From an uncultured Lachnoclostridium sp. (GTDB lineage: Bacteria > Bacillota > Clostridia > Lachnospirales > Lachnospiraceae), in assembly GCA_947369165.1 (NCBI GenBank), contig CANBKJ010000026.1:1-36429 (forward strand): 36,429 nt of DNA, read 5' to 3'. The notes under the pieces are model-generated. The model was given only the letters and a program-made list of their open reading frames with translations, was not told the origin of the DNA and ran no database searches. Numbering within the stretch: the first letter of the stretch is position 1; each line of letters starts with the position of its first letter. The position numbers and the translations under genes are program-made. This document shows, piece by piece, positions 16,054-24,629 of this stretch.

Positions 16054-17196
16054 CTATTGTTTACCCTTATTTTTGTATGGTACCACTGCGCTGAATTTAC
16101 CATAAACACGTTTTTTATCCGCACCGGTGACATAAGCTCTGATCTTATAATAATAGGTTTTGCCAAGTTTATGTTTTATACTGGTGCATTTGATGGTCTT
16201 ACCCTTCCGGATCGTTTTTACGCGGAGGTATTTTCCACTCTTCTTTTTGCTCCGGTATATCTGGTAGCCTTTTGCCTTGCTGACCTTCTTCCACAGGAGG
16301 GCAGCCTTTCCGTCACTCCAGTATTCCGCCGAGAACTTTTTGACCTTAGCCGGCGGCACCGTAACCTTCACAATCGAACTGTAGCTGCTATAAGTTTTTC
16401 CTCCGCCCGCCTCTGTTTTAAATGCGCGGAGACGGAAGCGATGCGAGGATGCATATCCATATTTTTTAGAATAGGACGTTGTCCCTCCTTTTGTGATCGT
16501 CTTTATCTTTTTGTACTTTTTCGTTTTTTCATCGTATCGGTAAAGCCTGTATCCACTGGCGCCACTGATCTTATTCCACTTAAAATAGACGCGGTTTTTT
16601 CCTTTTTTTACCGTGGCAGTCAATTTTGGTTTCCCTAAGGCCTTTCCAGAAGGCGGAGCAGTCTCTTGCGCTGTAGATCCCACCGTCACCGGAAGGGCAT
16701 TGGACAACGTAAGTGTCACCTCCGACAGACTGCTGCTTTCCGCATACTTTACGACAGGTGCATTGCTGCCATCTGTTTTACCCGCAAATTCCACCTTGAT
16801 CTGATAATCTGTGCTGGTAGGTTTCACGGACAGAATTCCCAGTTTTGCATTCTCACTGTTTTTAAATATATCCTGATTCTTTTTCCCGGACAAAATGATA
16901 TCCACCATATAGGCACTGCCCTCTTTTTTGACCGCAGCACTTTTTACGGTACTTGGAATCGAAGAATCAAATGTGAAATCCGGCTGGCCCATCGTTCCGC
17001 TGGCAGCGGACACCCGCAGCTGTACACGCAGGGAAGTGATCGTCTTCGTCTTTCCCTCTGGTATGGTAAGCGACACAGACACATTATTTTTATCTGCGCT
17101 AAGTGTACCACTGCCGGTTCCTGCCGCTCTGGCAGCCGTGGGAACCGTGGCAGCAAGAACCAGTACTGCCACGAAGAATAATAAGAGTCTTTTCAT
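16054..17196 (-). CDS. Secreted protein: possible cohesin-like domain plus two FN3-type domains
   Basis: 380 residues. The ATG at 17196 is preceded by GGAGG. A signal peptide is clear (residues 1 to ~24, LLLFFVAVLVLAATVPTAARA). Residues about 28-170 are a beta-rich domain (VSVSLTIPEG, ITSLRVQLRV, LGILSVKP, YQIKVEFAG) whose strand pattern resembles cohesin or CBM2/3 beta-sandwiches; I cannot prove this by eye. Residues about 185-280 and 285-375 are two fibronectin-III-like domains, unusually rich in Lys and Arg (GYRLYRYDEK and GYQIYRSKKK at matching places). There is no LPxTG or other anchor. It follows the dockerin-bearing protease gene after 22 bases on the same strand, so the two are probably co-transcribed and co-secreted. 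A binding or scaffold role for the protease is inferred. Confidence 0.7.
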   Translation of the reverse strand: MKRLLLFFVAVLVLAATVPTAARAAGTGSGTLSADKNNVSVSLTIPEGKTKTITSLRVQLRVSAASGTMGQPDFTFDSSIPSTVKSAAVKKEGSAYMVDIILSGKKNQDIFKNSENAKLGILSVKPTSTDYQIKVEFAGKTDGSNAPVVKYAESSSLSEVTLTLSNALPVTVGSTAQETAPPSGKALGKPKLTATVKKGKNRVYFKWNKISGASGYRLYRYDEKTKKYKKIKTITKGGTTSYSKKYGYASSHRFRLRAFKTEAGGGKTYSSYSSIVKVTVPPAKVKKFSAEYWSDGKAALLWKKVSKAKGYQIYRSKKKSGKYLRVKTIRKGKTIKCTSIKHKLGKTYYYKIRAYVTGADKKRVYGKFSAVVPYKNKGKQ

Positions 17197-17218
17197 TTTT
17201 ACCTCCATATTAAGATCC

Positions 17219-20200
17219 TTATTTAGATCCTGTTAATGTAATATCCGGCAGAGAATCCGGAAGCTGGATGATCTGGGTATCACTGACGATACGTTCTCCT
17301 TCCAGGGTCAGGGCATCGTCCACACGGTAAAGTTCACCGCGAATCCCTTTGATCTTCTGCAGAGAATCGGCATCCCACTGACCGGGTTCTACGTAATATA
17401 CCCATGTTCCATTTGAGGTCTCGCCAAGATTTCCCTGCTCCGGCACATCGGCAAAAATAACCTGGCCTGCCTGAACCGCGTCCTCTTTTGCACCAATTAC
17501 ATTTCCTTCTGTATCATATAATACAACCACATTGTAAGCAGGATTTCCTTTATAGGTTCCCGTAAATATCAAAGAACCTTTTTTGATCACATCCGAATCC
17601 TGGCTGCCATACTTATAGTCTGCAGTCAGCACGCCAACTGCCGGCGTATCCTCTCCTGCTTTCATAAATTCCAGATTGTCTCCCGATGGTCCGCATATCT
17701 CGATCTCCTGAATGGCAATCTCACCGGACTGTGGAATGGTCATTCTCACATATCTGGCATCGTAAGTACCAATCCAGCTGTCTCTTAAACTTTCCTTCAC
17801 AGAATCAAACCACACGGTCTGTTCCCCGGTTCCAGACAATCCTGTATAACCTTCTTTTACTGCCGTCCACGCAGTTCCATCCTGACTGACTTCGATGGTT
17901 ATCCCAGACAGAGCATCTCCTAGATATTTCAATGCCGTCACCTGCTCTGTCTTGTGCATATCGATGGTAATCACTGCGTTTCCTTCGCTTTTTCCGTGAT
18001 AAGTTCCTGACTCCGTTCTGTCCTGATCCAGAATCCGGTCAATGCTGTGTACCTTCTTTTCACCGATGCTGCCTGGATTTTCTGTGTGATATCCGCTGTC
18101 AGGATCTTCTGCATCCGGAACAACCGCCACATCATCCTCCGAGGTCATGGTAGTTTCGACGGTCCATGCCTTTTTATCCAGCACACCATCTGTCTGGATC
18201 TTGACTGATCCTGCCTGAGCCGGATTGGAATAATTCAGATACTTATCCACCGCCCGTACTTCATATTCCATAACTCTGTTGTTTATGGATGAAATGGAAT
18301 CCACATATACCGTACTCTGGGCGGTATCAATCGGCTGGAATCCAACTACTTTCGTCTCTTTCTTTCCATCTGAGGTCATGCTTCTAAGAATCTCATAACC
18401 AAGTATCAGATCCTTGTTCTGTTCTGTTGCAATAGTAACCTTTACCTGGTTTGATTCTGCCTCTACAGCAGCAGTTACCACATCCTGATTCAGAATCGTT
18501 CCCTCTTCGCCAGAATGGGCGGCGCGGTAATCTCTGGCATCGTCATTTACATAATACAATGCCTTCGACTCTGCTTCTCCATATTTTTGAGCATATGCTT
18601 TGGTATCCTCGTCCGGCACCATGCCCCACCGTTGGAAAAAGGGCAGAATATTTTTATTGGCGGCGGCACAGGCGAGACGCATAAGATTCTGGTCCGTGCC
18701 TCCCTTCAATGACAAGCCTGATTGTGGTGCCTTTTCCGGATTTCTGGAATAGGTATCCACACGGGCAAAGAAGAGGTTGTTAAACTGTTCTTCATAATCA
18801 TCAAAGATGTGTCTGTCATCCGTATGATCATCGAATGCCAGATGGAGCTGCCAGTATAGTGCCAGCTGCGTACTCACATTAGAAGAGCGGCCGATGGTTC
18901 CTGATGTCACCTTTTCGTACACATTTTCATATTGGAACCTGGTCTTTCCCGGCGTCTTCGTCAGAAGCTGTGCAAAATAATTATTGGTGATCTCCGCCAC
19001 CGCATAGGTTCCCTGATTGATATTATGGCCGATCTCATGGGCAATGCCCCATCCGAAACCAGACCAGTCATTCGGTCCGCCCGCCAGTGTGGTGGATCCC
19101 CACTCTACTCCTATATGGTTGCCGGAGGCATACATAAAAGCACCAGCAAACATTCTCATATACCGAATATTCAGATGCTGTGCAGGCAGGGCATTGTTGC
19201 CTCTCCCAGTGCCTGCGTCGTCACTGAGGCCCTTATGCTGGTAGAACAACGTCATCGTGTCTTCCATTGCCTTCAGGGCGTTATTTAATTTTTCTGTCTT
19301 GTCTTCTGCATTCTTGATCGCCTCCCAGACCTGCGTGGCAGGAACCGAATACATCATATCCTTCATCATGATATCCGTCGCATTCAGGATACAGTTCTTT
19401 ACATCGTAATCATAATCTACATTTTTTGTACCGGTATGTTTTTCTTCATGTCCCGGCTGAATTGTGCTTACATAGCTCTCAAGCTGCTCTACATACGCGC
19501 TGATCGCCTCGGTCCGCTCACTACCGGTCTTTCCATATACACTTAATACCGGAATACTGCTTCCGCCGCTGATACGGACAGCATACTGGTCAGAAGAATT
19601 GTTTCCAGTATAGGCGATATAAAGCTGACCGCCCCTCTCAAATGTGTTGGAAGTGAGCTGCGGAACCGTGATCTCATTTCTCCCCACCTTCAGATTGATG
19701 CCTTTGGCGAGACTGTTTGCCTCTGCGTGATGCTGGGTCACGATCAACTGAAGATTCGTAGAATCTCCGGTTCTCTTTGTATTGTGCCCCACATAAACCA
19801 GAAGTGTCTCACCGGCGTAAGCGGTCTTTCCTAACGGCTGCCATGGATTTAAGCCGCTAAAGCCCAGATGTTTATCCTTCTGTGCTGTGATCCTGTTATC
19901 CACTTCAAGAGAAGGATCCAGCTTGGAATTCAATATCTCTCTTGCCGTCTTGATCTCCAGTGTCAGCTCCTGGAACAGCGGATGTTTTTCTCCGCTCTCC
20001 GCGTCTATCATATTGAGCCGTTCTTCCAGGGCAGCGATGGTGGCTTCTGTCACATCTTTGCGCAGAGTCGTATGCATTTCATCTTCGTAAAGTCTCATGA
20101 TATCATCTTCCAGGGAGTCGTATTTGTGAAAATGTATTTCCCCTACCATGAGATCTCCAGAACCTCCCCAGTTTCTGCCAAGGCACATGTGGATCTTATT

Positions 20201-22426
20201 CGCTGTGATCGCACCGTCAAATTTTACGATGTAATAAGGATTGTTATTATCATCTTTTTTCTGTATCAGACGGGCATTTACAATCTGTTCCTTATCTGGA
20301 TTTTCCTTGTTCCAGTATCCAATTCTCACAACGTCCATTGAAGTCTTCTCATCCACAGCTGCAAACGTCATATAGTTCATCGGATAATCATCATCCAGTG
20401 TTATAATCATTCCCTTGCTAATACTTGGGTAGGCAACTCCGTCATCCCAGTCAGACTTAACCCAGTAGGAACCGTAATTATTATCTACCAGTCCCAAAGC
20501 ACTGCCAGCGGAGGTATCCAACGGACTGCCAACCATCCTAGCACCTCCGCTTCCACCGATCGTTGCATTTACAACATGGTCGCTCAAAACACCCTCGCCC
20601 TTGGAGGTATTTAACAGCTTATACGTTGGAAGCTGCGGCAGCGCGTCAACCTTTGTGACTGCCGAGGATACAAGGGAAGCCTTGCCCCATCCCAGATCAT
20701 TCCAGCTTATGACATAAACTGAATATTCTACATTGTCCTCCAGGCCAGAAATCACATAATGGGCATCCTTCAGCTTTCCGGTTCCTGCCTGTACCGGCTG
20801 GAAATCCTCCACTACCGGCTTAAATTCTGTGTCTGTTGACTTTTTATAATATACCATATAGCCGTCTGCATCGTCCATGTCCTTCCATGACACGCTGATG
20901 GAACGGTATCCCCCCTCTGCCTTTACATAATCCGGAGGATCCGGTAGCTTCTGGGGTTTGGGAATTCCCATCTGCTCATTGGACCAGGGACTCTTCCAGT
21001 CCCCATTTACCGAACGTACCTTGATCTTATACGTTTCATAATTGATCAGATTTTTATCGTTGATCCCGCTGATCGTATGTACCGTATCGGAAACACGGAC
21101 GATCTGTGTCTCATTCTCTTTCTGGCCTTTCACGGGACCAGACACATAGACTTCATAACCTGTGATATTGGTCTGTGCACTCCAGGACACCGTCAAAGCC
21201 TTATCTTCCGATACCGGTGTATTTAATGTCGGAATGTCAAGCTGAGGAGGGGCGATGCGGTCCTCCATGTTATTGACAAACTCCACCTTTGCCAGATTGA
21301 CCAGCGGCTCCGTTTTTCTCGTACCAGTTATTTTGATCGTCACTCTCTTAACAGCGATCTGGGTTCCGAAATCCAGGATCAGTGAACCATCTGCATCCAT
21401 ATGAACCTTCGGATCCGCCGAATAGGCCCTTAATGACTTGCTCTGCTTCGATTCTGAGGCAAGAGGAAGCGTCAGTTCCTGTTCATTCCCCTTCTCATCC
21501 ACGGCAACTACTTGTGCTTCTCCGTCCACAATCTCACTGGAGACATCTTCGCCTTCTTCCGCTTTCATCGGCGCATGAATGGCAATCCCCTGTATCTTGG
21601 GTATATCTGCGGTATCCTGTGCCTCGTCCTCTGCTAATGTAAATTCAAGGGCCACTGGATTGCTGGCTGAGATCGCGGCACTGGCGTCAGATGGTTTCAG
21701 GACAATGCCTTCGGAACGACTGAGAAAGGCGTCCATGCTGCCCTCTACCGATGTCCCGCCCACGGTCTGCACTTTTCTGAGAAGTGCCAGCTTTTCGATG
21801 TTGGATTCCTGTTTTTCATCGATTCCCTGTACCAGGTTCTGCAGATCCACCAGGTCCGTACTTCCATCCTGGTTCAGATCAGTGTCACTTTTTTTCGGAT
21901 CTTCCCGGACCGCTGACAACATCAGTTCGGTATCCTTCTGGTCAATCACGCCATCCCCATTGATGTCTCCCTGACGGATCCATCCAGGACTGGCTCCTCT
22001 TCCGTTCTCATACCTGGCTGCCCAGATCTGAATCTTTGACACCCAGCCCCTGGACACCTGAACCTCCTGTTTGTAGTCAGCAAATTTATCGGACTTAACC
22101 GTAACGGTATAATCCCCCTGTGGGACATCAAACCGCAGGGTTTCCGAGGCTGCATCAGAACCGCTAAAATTCAGTTCTTTGGATTCTTCTACCTCGCCGC
22201 CACGGATCTGTACTGCTGCCTTTCCCTGAAAAGGGAACAGGCGGGAAGACCGGATTTCCACTTCCAGTCCGCTCTCTGTCTGTGACACACTTTCACGATT
22301 GGAACTTTCACTGCTCTCTATGGCTGTCTTTCCTGTCTTGGAACCGGCGCTTGTCGGTACAGCTGCCGCTGCCCAGGTCTGAAAAGCCAGACATCCGGTG
22401 AGCAGTATAGCGATTAATCTCCTCAT
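17219..22426 (-). CDS. Secreted multidomain M60 (enhancin-like) metalloprotease with dockerin
   Basis: 1,735 residues from the ATG at 22426, which has AAGGAAG 7 bases upstream; the open frame reaches 22471. Domains in order: signal peptide (1 to ~26); a PEGA/CarboxypepD_reg-like beta domain (~55-140); a type I dockerin (~152-205) with two complete calcium loops, DINGDGVIDQKD and DLNQDGSTDLVD; a beta domain (~250-390); two FN3 domains (~400-600); a discoidin-like domain (~610-790); the M60 peptidase (~860-1300) with zinc motif HEIGHNINQ at 1130-1138 and a following Glu; an FN3-like region; a C-terminal F5/8 type C domain (~1480-1620); and a beta-rich tail. No cell-wall anchor is visible. M60 enzymes cleave O-glycosylated mucins. 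A mucin-targeted role is expected from the family and the host habitat, not shown here. Confidence 0.9.
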   Translation of the reverse strand: MRRLIAILLTGCLAFQTWAAAAVPTSAGSKTGKTAIESSESSNRESVSQTESGLEVEIRSSRLFPFQGKAAVQIRGGEVEESKELNFSGSDAASETLRFDVPQGDYTVTVKSDKFADYKQEVQVSRGWVSKIQIWAARYENGRGASPGWIRQGDINGDGVIDQKDTELMLSAVREDPKKSDTDLNQDGSTDLVDLQNLVQGIDEKQESNIEKLALLRKVQTVGGTSVEGSMDAFLSRSEGIVLKPSDASAAISASNPVALEFTLAEDEAQDTADIPKIQGIAIHAPMKAEEGEDVSSEIVDGEAQVVAVDEKGNEQELTLPLASESKQSKSLRAYSADPKVHMDADGSLILDFGTQIAVKRVTIKITGTRKTEPLVNLAKVEFVNNMEDRIAPPQLDIPTLNTPVSEDKALTVSWSAQTNITGYEVYVSGPVKGQKENETQIVRVSDTVHTISGINDKNLINYETYKIKVRSVNGDWKSPWSNEQMGIPKPQKLPDPPDYVKAEGGYRSISVSWKDMDDADGYMVYYKKSTDTEFKPVVEDFQPVQAGTGKLKDAHYVISGLEDNVEYSVYVISWNDLGWGKASLVSSAVTKVDALPQLPTYKLLNTSKGEGVLSDHVVNATIGGSGGARMVGSPLDTSAGSALGLVDNNYGSYWVKSDWDDGVAYPSISKGMIITLDDDYPMNYMTFAAVDEKTSMDVVRIGYWNKENPDKEQIVNARLIQKKDDNNNPYYIVKFDGAITANKIHMCLGRNWGGSGDLMVGEIHFHKYDSLEDDIMRLYEDEMHTTLRKDVTEATIAALEERLNMIDAESGEKHPLFQELTLEIKTAREILNSKLDPSLEVDNRITAQKDKHLGFSGLNPWQPLGKTAYAGETLLVYVGHNTKRTGDSTNLQLIVTQHHAEANSLAKGINLKVGRNEITVPQLTSNTFERGGQLYIAYTGNNSSDQYAVRISGGSSIPVLSVYGKTGSERTEAISAYVEQLESYVSTIQPGHEEKHTGTKNVDYDYDVKNCILNATDIMMKDMMYSVPATQVWEAIKNAEDKTEKLNNALKAMEDTMTLFYQHKGLSDDAGTGRGNNALPAQHLNIRYMRMFAGAFMYASGNHIGVEWGSTTLAGGPNDWSGFGWGIAHEIGHNINQGTYAVAEITNNYFAQLLTKTPGKTRFQYENVYEKVTSGTIGRSSNVSTQLALYWQLHLAFDDHTDDRHIFDDYEEQFNNLFFARVDTYSRNPEKAPQSGLSLKGGTDQNLMRLACAAANKNILPFFQRWGMVPDEDTKAYAQKYGEAESKALYYVNDDARDYRAAHSGEEGTILNQDVVTAAVEAESNQVKVTIATEQNKDLILGYEILRSMTSDGKKETKVVGFQPIDTAQSTVYVDSISSINNRVMEYEVRAVDKYLNYSNPAQAGSVKIQTDGVLDKKAWTVETTMTSEDDVAVVPDAEDPDSGYHTENPGSIGEKKVHSIDRILDQDRTESGTYHGKSEGNAVITIDMHKTEQVTALKYLGDALSGITIEVSQDGTAWTAVKEGYTGLSGTGEQTVWFDSVKESLRDSWIGTYDARYVRMTIPQSGEIAIQEIEICGPSGDNLEFMKAGEDTPAVGVLTADYKYGSQDSDVIKKGSLIFTGTYKGNPAYNVVVLYDTEGNVIGAKEDAVQAGQVIFADVPEQGNLGETSNGTWVYYVEPGQWDADSLQKIKGIRGELYRVDDALTLEGERIVSDTQIIQLPDSLPDITLTGSK

Positions 22427-22453
22427 TCTCACGCTTCCTTTCTTTCTAAAATA

Positions 22454-22470
22454 TGCCGCCAGAGGCGGCA
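22454..22470. promoter_or_regulatory. Leader hairpin just upstream of the M60 protease gene
   Basis: TGCCGCC-AGA-GGCGGCA is a perfect 7-bp stem with a 3-base loop, followed on the minus strand by TATTTTAG and then the ribosome binding site. It sits 28 bases before the start codon, so it must be in the mRNA leader. It could be an attenuator or a stabilising 5' hairpin. Confidence 0.55.
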
Positions 22471-22498
22471 CAAATAATTCATGACTAGTACAACGGAA

Positions 22499-22636
22499 AT
22501 TAAGTCTTTGATATATTCACGTAGGATAATTGATTCAGATACAAGGAAGAAAATCGACGGTGTAGCGGTGGCTACAGCTAGATTTTCTGACGCAGTAGCT
22601 GAATAATTAGACAAGTGAATATGTCAGTTACTTAAT
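22499..22636. repeat. 138-bp imperfect palindrome (MITE-like or structured leader)
   Basis: The two halves are inverted copies of each other almost to the centre: ATTAAGT/ACTTAAT at the ends, ATATTCAC/GTGAATAT, TAATTGATTCAG against CTGAATAATTA, AAAATC/GATTTT, and TGTAGC-GGTG-GCTACA at the exact middle. Such a full-length palindrome with terminal inverted repeats is typical of a miniature inverted-repeat transposable element. No transposase is nearby. It lies in the intergenic stretch upstream of the M60 gene. Confidence 0.65.
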
Positions 22637-22648
22637 ATTCGTTGCACT

Positions 22649-22698
22649 AGCTCGACAGCGCGAATTTGAGCCAGGGTTCAAATTGGCGCCATCGAGCT
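22649..22698. repeat. AGCTCGA palindromic repeat, copy 1
   Basis: A 50-base imperfect palindrome that begins AGCTCGACAGCGCGAATTTG and ends with the near reverse complement (CAAATTGGCGCCATCGAGCT). It is related to the repeat at 35180-35260: both share the block AGCTCGAyGGCGCCAATTTG followed by AACCCTG when read in the same sense. The 22472-22982 stretch also has a hairpin at 22694-22728 (GAGCT-a-AGAC with GTCT-c-AGCTC). Confidence 0.75.
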
Positions 22699-22758
22699 AA
22701 GACTAAAACACCGGGCTGGTCTCAGCTCCGATTCGGTCCTCATGATAGACGCTCACAA

Positions 22759-22801
22759 AGTCATGGAAAATATTTATGCAAGCATGATATTTTCCATGAC
22801 T
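22759..22801. repeat. Perfect 15-bp inverted repeat
   Basis: AGTCATGGAAAATAT (22759-22773) pairs perfectly with 22787-22801. The 13-base loop can itself form ATGC-AA-GCAT, so the whole 43 bases fold into one hairpin. There is no U-tract next to it, so it is not a standard terminator. It stands between the M60 gene's upstream region and the terminator of the next operon. The nearby frame 22742-22969 on the plus strand is not gene-like. Confidence 0.7.
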
Positions 22802-22911
22802 CTGCTCACTGTTTTAGCCATTTTGGGTAATGCTACCATATTTTTACGCATAATTCAACAAAAAAATACGGAACTGTGCTCTGTCTTTTCACCCGCCTCC
22901 TGCCACGCGCC

Positions 22912-22959
22912 CAAAAAAAGTCCGGCAAAATGGCCCTTTCAAGGCGTTTGTCAGACTTT
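22912..22959 (-). terminator. Terminator of the NitT/TauT-type ABC genes
   Basis: On the minus strand AAAAGTCTG pairs with CGGACTTTT (one G-U pair), with an inner GCC/GGC stem, and the descending arm continues into TTTTTTT. It lies about 25 bases after the permease stop. Confidence 0.8.
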
Positions 22960-22982
22960 TCCTTCATAAAAATTTTATGATT

Positions 22983-23810
22983 TCACCAGTGCTTTTCCAG
23001 CGTTTCCAGCCCTTTGTAGAGCCCTGTCGCCACGATGCACAGGATCACAATGCTTAAGATTACATAATCCAGTTTAAACACCTGGCTTCCGTATACGATC
23101 AGATAGCCCAGCCCCGCATTGGCGGCGAGAAATTCACCAATAATGACGCCTACCAGGGACAGTCCGATGTTGACCTTCATATTACTGACGATGGTGTGGG
23201 CATTTCCCGGAAGAACAATATACCTGAGTATATCAATTCGGTTTCCTCCCAGCGTACAGATCAGTTTGATCTTTTCCTCTTCCACGGAACAGAAGGCTGT
23301 AAACAGTGTGATAATACTTCCGAAAACAGCCACTGATACAGCCGCCACTATAATGGTCTTCATATTATTTCCCAGCCAGACGATAAACACCGGGGCAAGG
23401 GCGGTCTTGGGCAGACTGTTTAGTACCACCAGATAGGGTTCACTCACCTTTGCCACTGTTTCATTCCACCAGAGCAGAATGGCAGTGAGAATTCCAAAAA
23501 ACATGATAAAAAAGAAGCTTAAAAAGGTTTCAAACAACGTCACCCCGATATGATAGTAAATACTCCCGTCTGCCGAGAGCTGTAGGAAACATTCTGCCAT
23601 ACGGGAGGGACTACTGAAGACAAAAGGATCAATGATCCCAAAATGAGCGGTCACCTCCCAGACCAGGATAAAAAGAATAAATATGCTGATCTGAAGTATC
23701 CTCACCTTACGTTTCTGACGAATACAGGAAAGGATAAATTCCCTCTGGCGCTGCGATACGTCTCCGGAAAGACTACGTTTTAATTTTCGGATCGATATGT
23801 TATTTTCCAC
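22983..23810 (-). CDS. ABC transporter permease, NitT/TauT (SsuC-like) type
   Basis: 275 residues starting at GTG (23810), with GGAGGAATTGAACG upstream; that ribosome binding site lies inside the end of the ATPase gene, which overlaps by 11 bases. About six membrane segments are visible (for example ISIFILFILVWEVTAHFGI). The C-terminal half has the EAA-type loop (LICTLGGNRIDILRYIVLP) and the family motif VGVIIGEFLAANAGLGYLIV. Relatives import sulfonates, taurine, nitrate, thiamine precursors or similar small molecules. The binding protein that would define the substrate is not in the window. Confidence 0.88.
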   Translation of the reverse strand: MENNISIRKLKRSLSGDVSQRQREFILSCIRQKRKVRILQISIFILFILVWEVTAHFGIIDPFVFSSPSRMAECFLQLSADGSIYYHIGVTLFETFLSFFFIMFFGILTAILLWWNETVAKVSEPYLVVLNSLPKTALAPVFIVWLGNNMKTIIVAAVSVAVFGSIITLFTAFCSVEEEKIKLICTLGGNRIDILRYIVLPGNAHTIVSNMKVNIGLSLVGVIIGEFLAANAGLGYLIVYGSQVFKLDYVILSIVILCIVATGLYKGLETLEKHW

Positions 23811-24570
23811 CGTTCAATTCCTCCCATATTTCATTGAAATAATTTTGAAATTCCGGTGTACTTCTCGCCTTAAACGGAGTAATCTCCCCCTCATAACTGA
23901 GGTCGATGCGGATCTCCTTTTTCAGCTGCGCTGGTCTTGAGGTGAGGACCAGAACCCGGTCTCCCATACTGATGGCTTCAGAAATATCATGGGTGATCAG
24001 GATCGCCGTCTTTTTTTCTTTTTTTATAATCTTCCAGATATCGTCCGATACCTCCAGTCTTGTCTGGTAGTCCAGTGCGGAAAATGGTTCGTCCAGAAGA
24101 AGCAGGTCCGGTTCCATCAACAGTGTACGGATCAGGGCAACTCTCTGACGCATGCCGCCGGAGAGCTCCGATGGTTTTGCCTTTTCAAAAGACACCAGGC
24201 CATAGGTCTGAAACAGATGATTCAGCAGCATGATTTTCTCCCCGTCCTGGTTTTTCTTCTGGATTGATAAGCCAAGCGCCGCATTCTGCCAGGTATTTTT
24301 CCATTCCAGAAGATGATCCCTCTGAAGCATGTAACCAATATTCACACCCGATTTATCCCGCTGTGTATTTCCGATCAAAACCTCTCCGGAATCCGGCTCG
24401 ATAAGGCCGGCAATGATAGAAAGCAGGGTGGATTTGCCGCAGCCGCTGGGACCGACGACAGCAAGAAATTCTCCGTCTTTCACATCAAAACTCAGATCAT
24501 CTAAAGCGAGGGTTTCTCCGTTTACACTGTGGTAGGAATAGGATATATGACGAAATGACAAAATATTTCC
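23800..24570 (-). CDS. ABC transporter ATP-binding protein, NitT/TauT (SsuB-like) type
   Basis: 256 residues from ATG 24570, chosen because GGGGAGG lies 7 bases before it; the open frame continues to 24621 but that part overlaps the promoter. Walker A is GPSGCGKST, the Q-loop is MLQRDHLLEW, the signature is LSGGMRQRVALIRTL, Walker B is LLLLDEPFSALD and the switch His is in LITHDISEAISMGDRV. LQRDxLLxW is typical of the SsuB/TauB/ThiZ group. It drives the permease encoded just downstream. The two genes form a two-gene operon divergent from ldhA. Confidence 0.9.
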   Translation of the reverse strand, partial: GNILSFRHISYSYHSVNGETLALDDLSFDVKDGEFLAVVGPSGCGKSTLLSIIAGLIEPDSGEVLIGNTQRDKSGVNIGYMLQRDHLLEWKNTWQNAALGLSIQKKNQDGEKIMLLNHLFQTYGLVSFEKAKPSELSGGMRQRVALIRTLLMEPDLLLLDEPFSALDYQTRLEVSDDIWKIIKKEKKTAILITHDISEAISMGDRVLVLTSRPAQLKKEIRIDLSYEGEITPFKARSTPEFQNYFNEIWEELNGGK

Positions 24571-24600
24571 CATACGCTGCCTCCCCTGTGGATATACCTT

Positions 24601-24629
24601 ATTGTATGAAAATTTTGTCATTTTGTGAA
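24601..24629 (-). promoter_or_regulatory. Promoter of the NitT/TauT-type ABC operon
   Basis: On the minus strand TTCACA (24624-24629), a 17-base spacer and TACAAT (24601-24606), each one base from consensus. It overlaps the divergent ldhA promoter. Confidence 0.65.

Noticed and set aside
22742-22969. 75-codon plus-strand frame with a hydrophobic stretch
   Set aside because: It spans a perfect inverted repeat and a terminator, has no ribosome binding site and no recognisable family.
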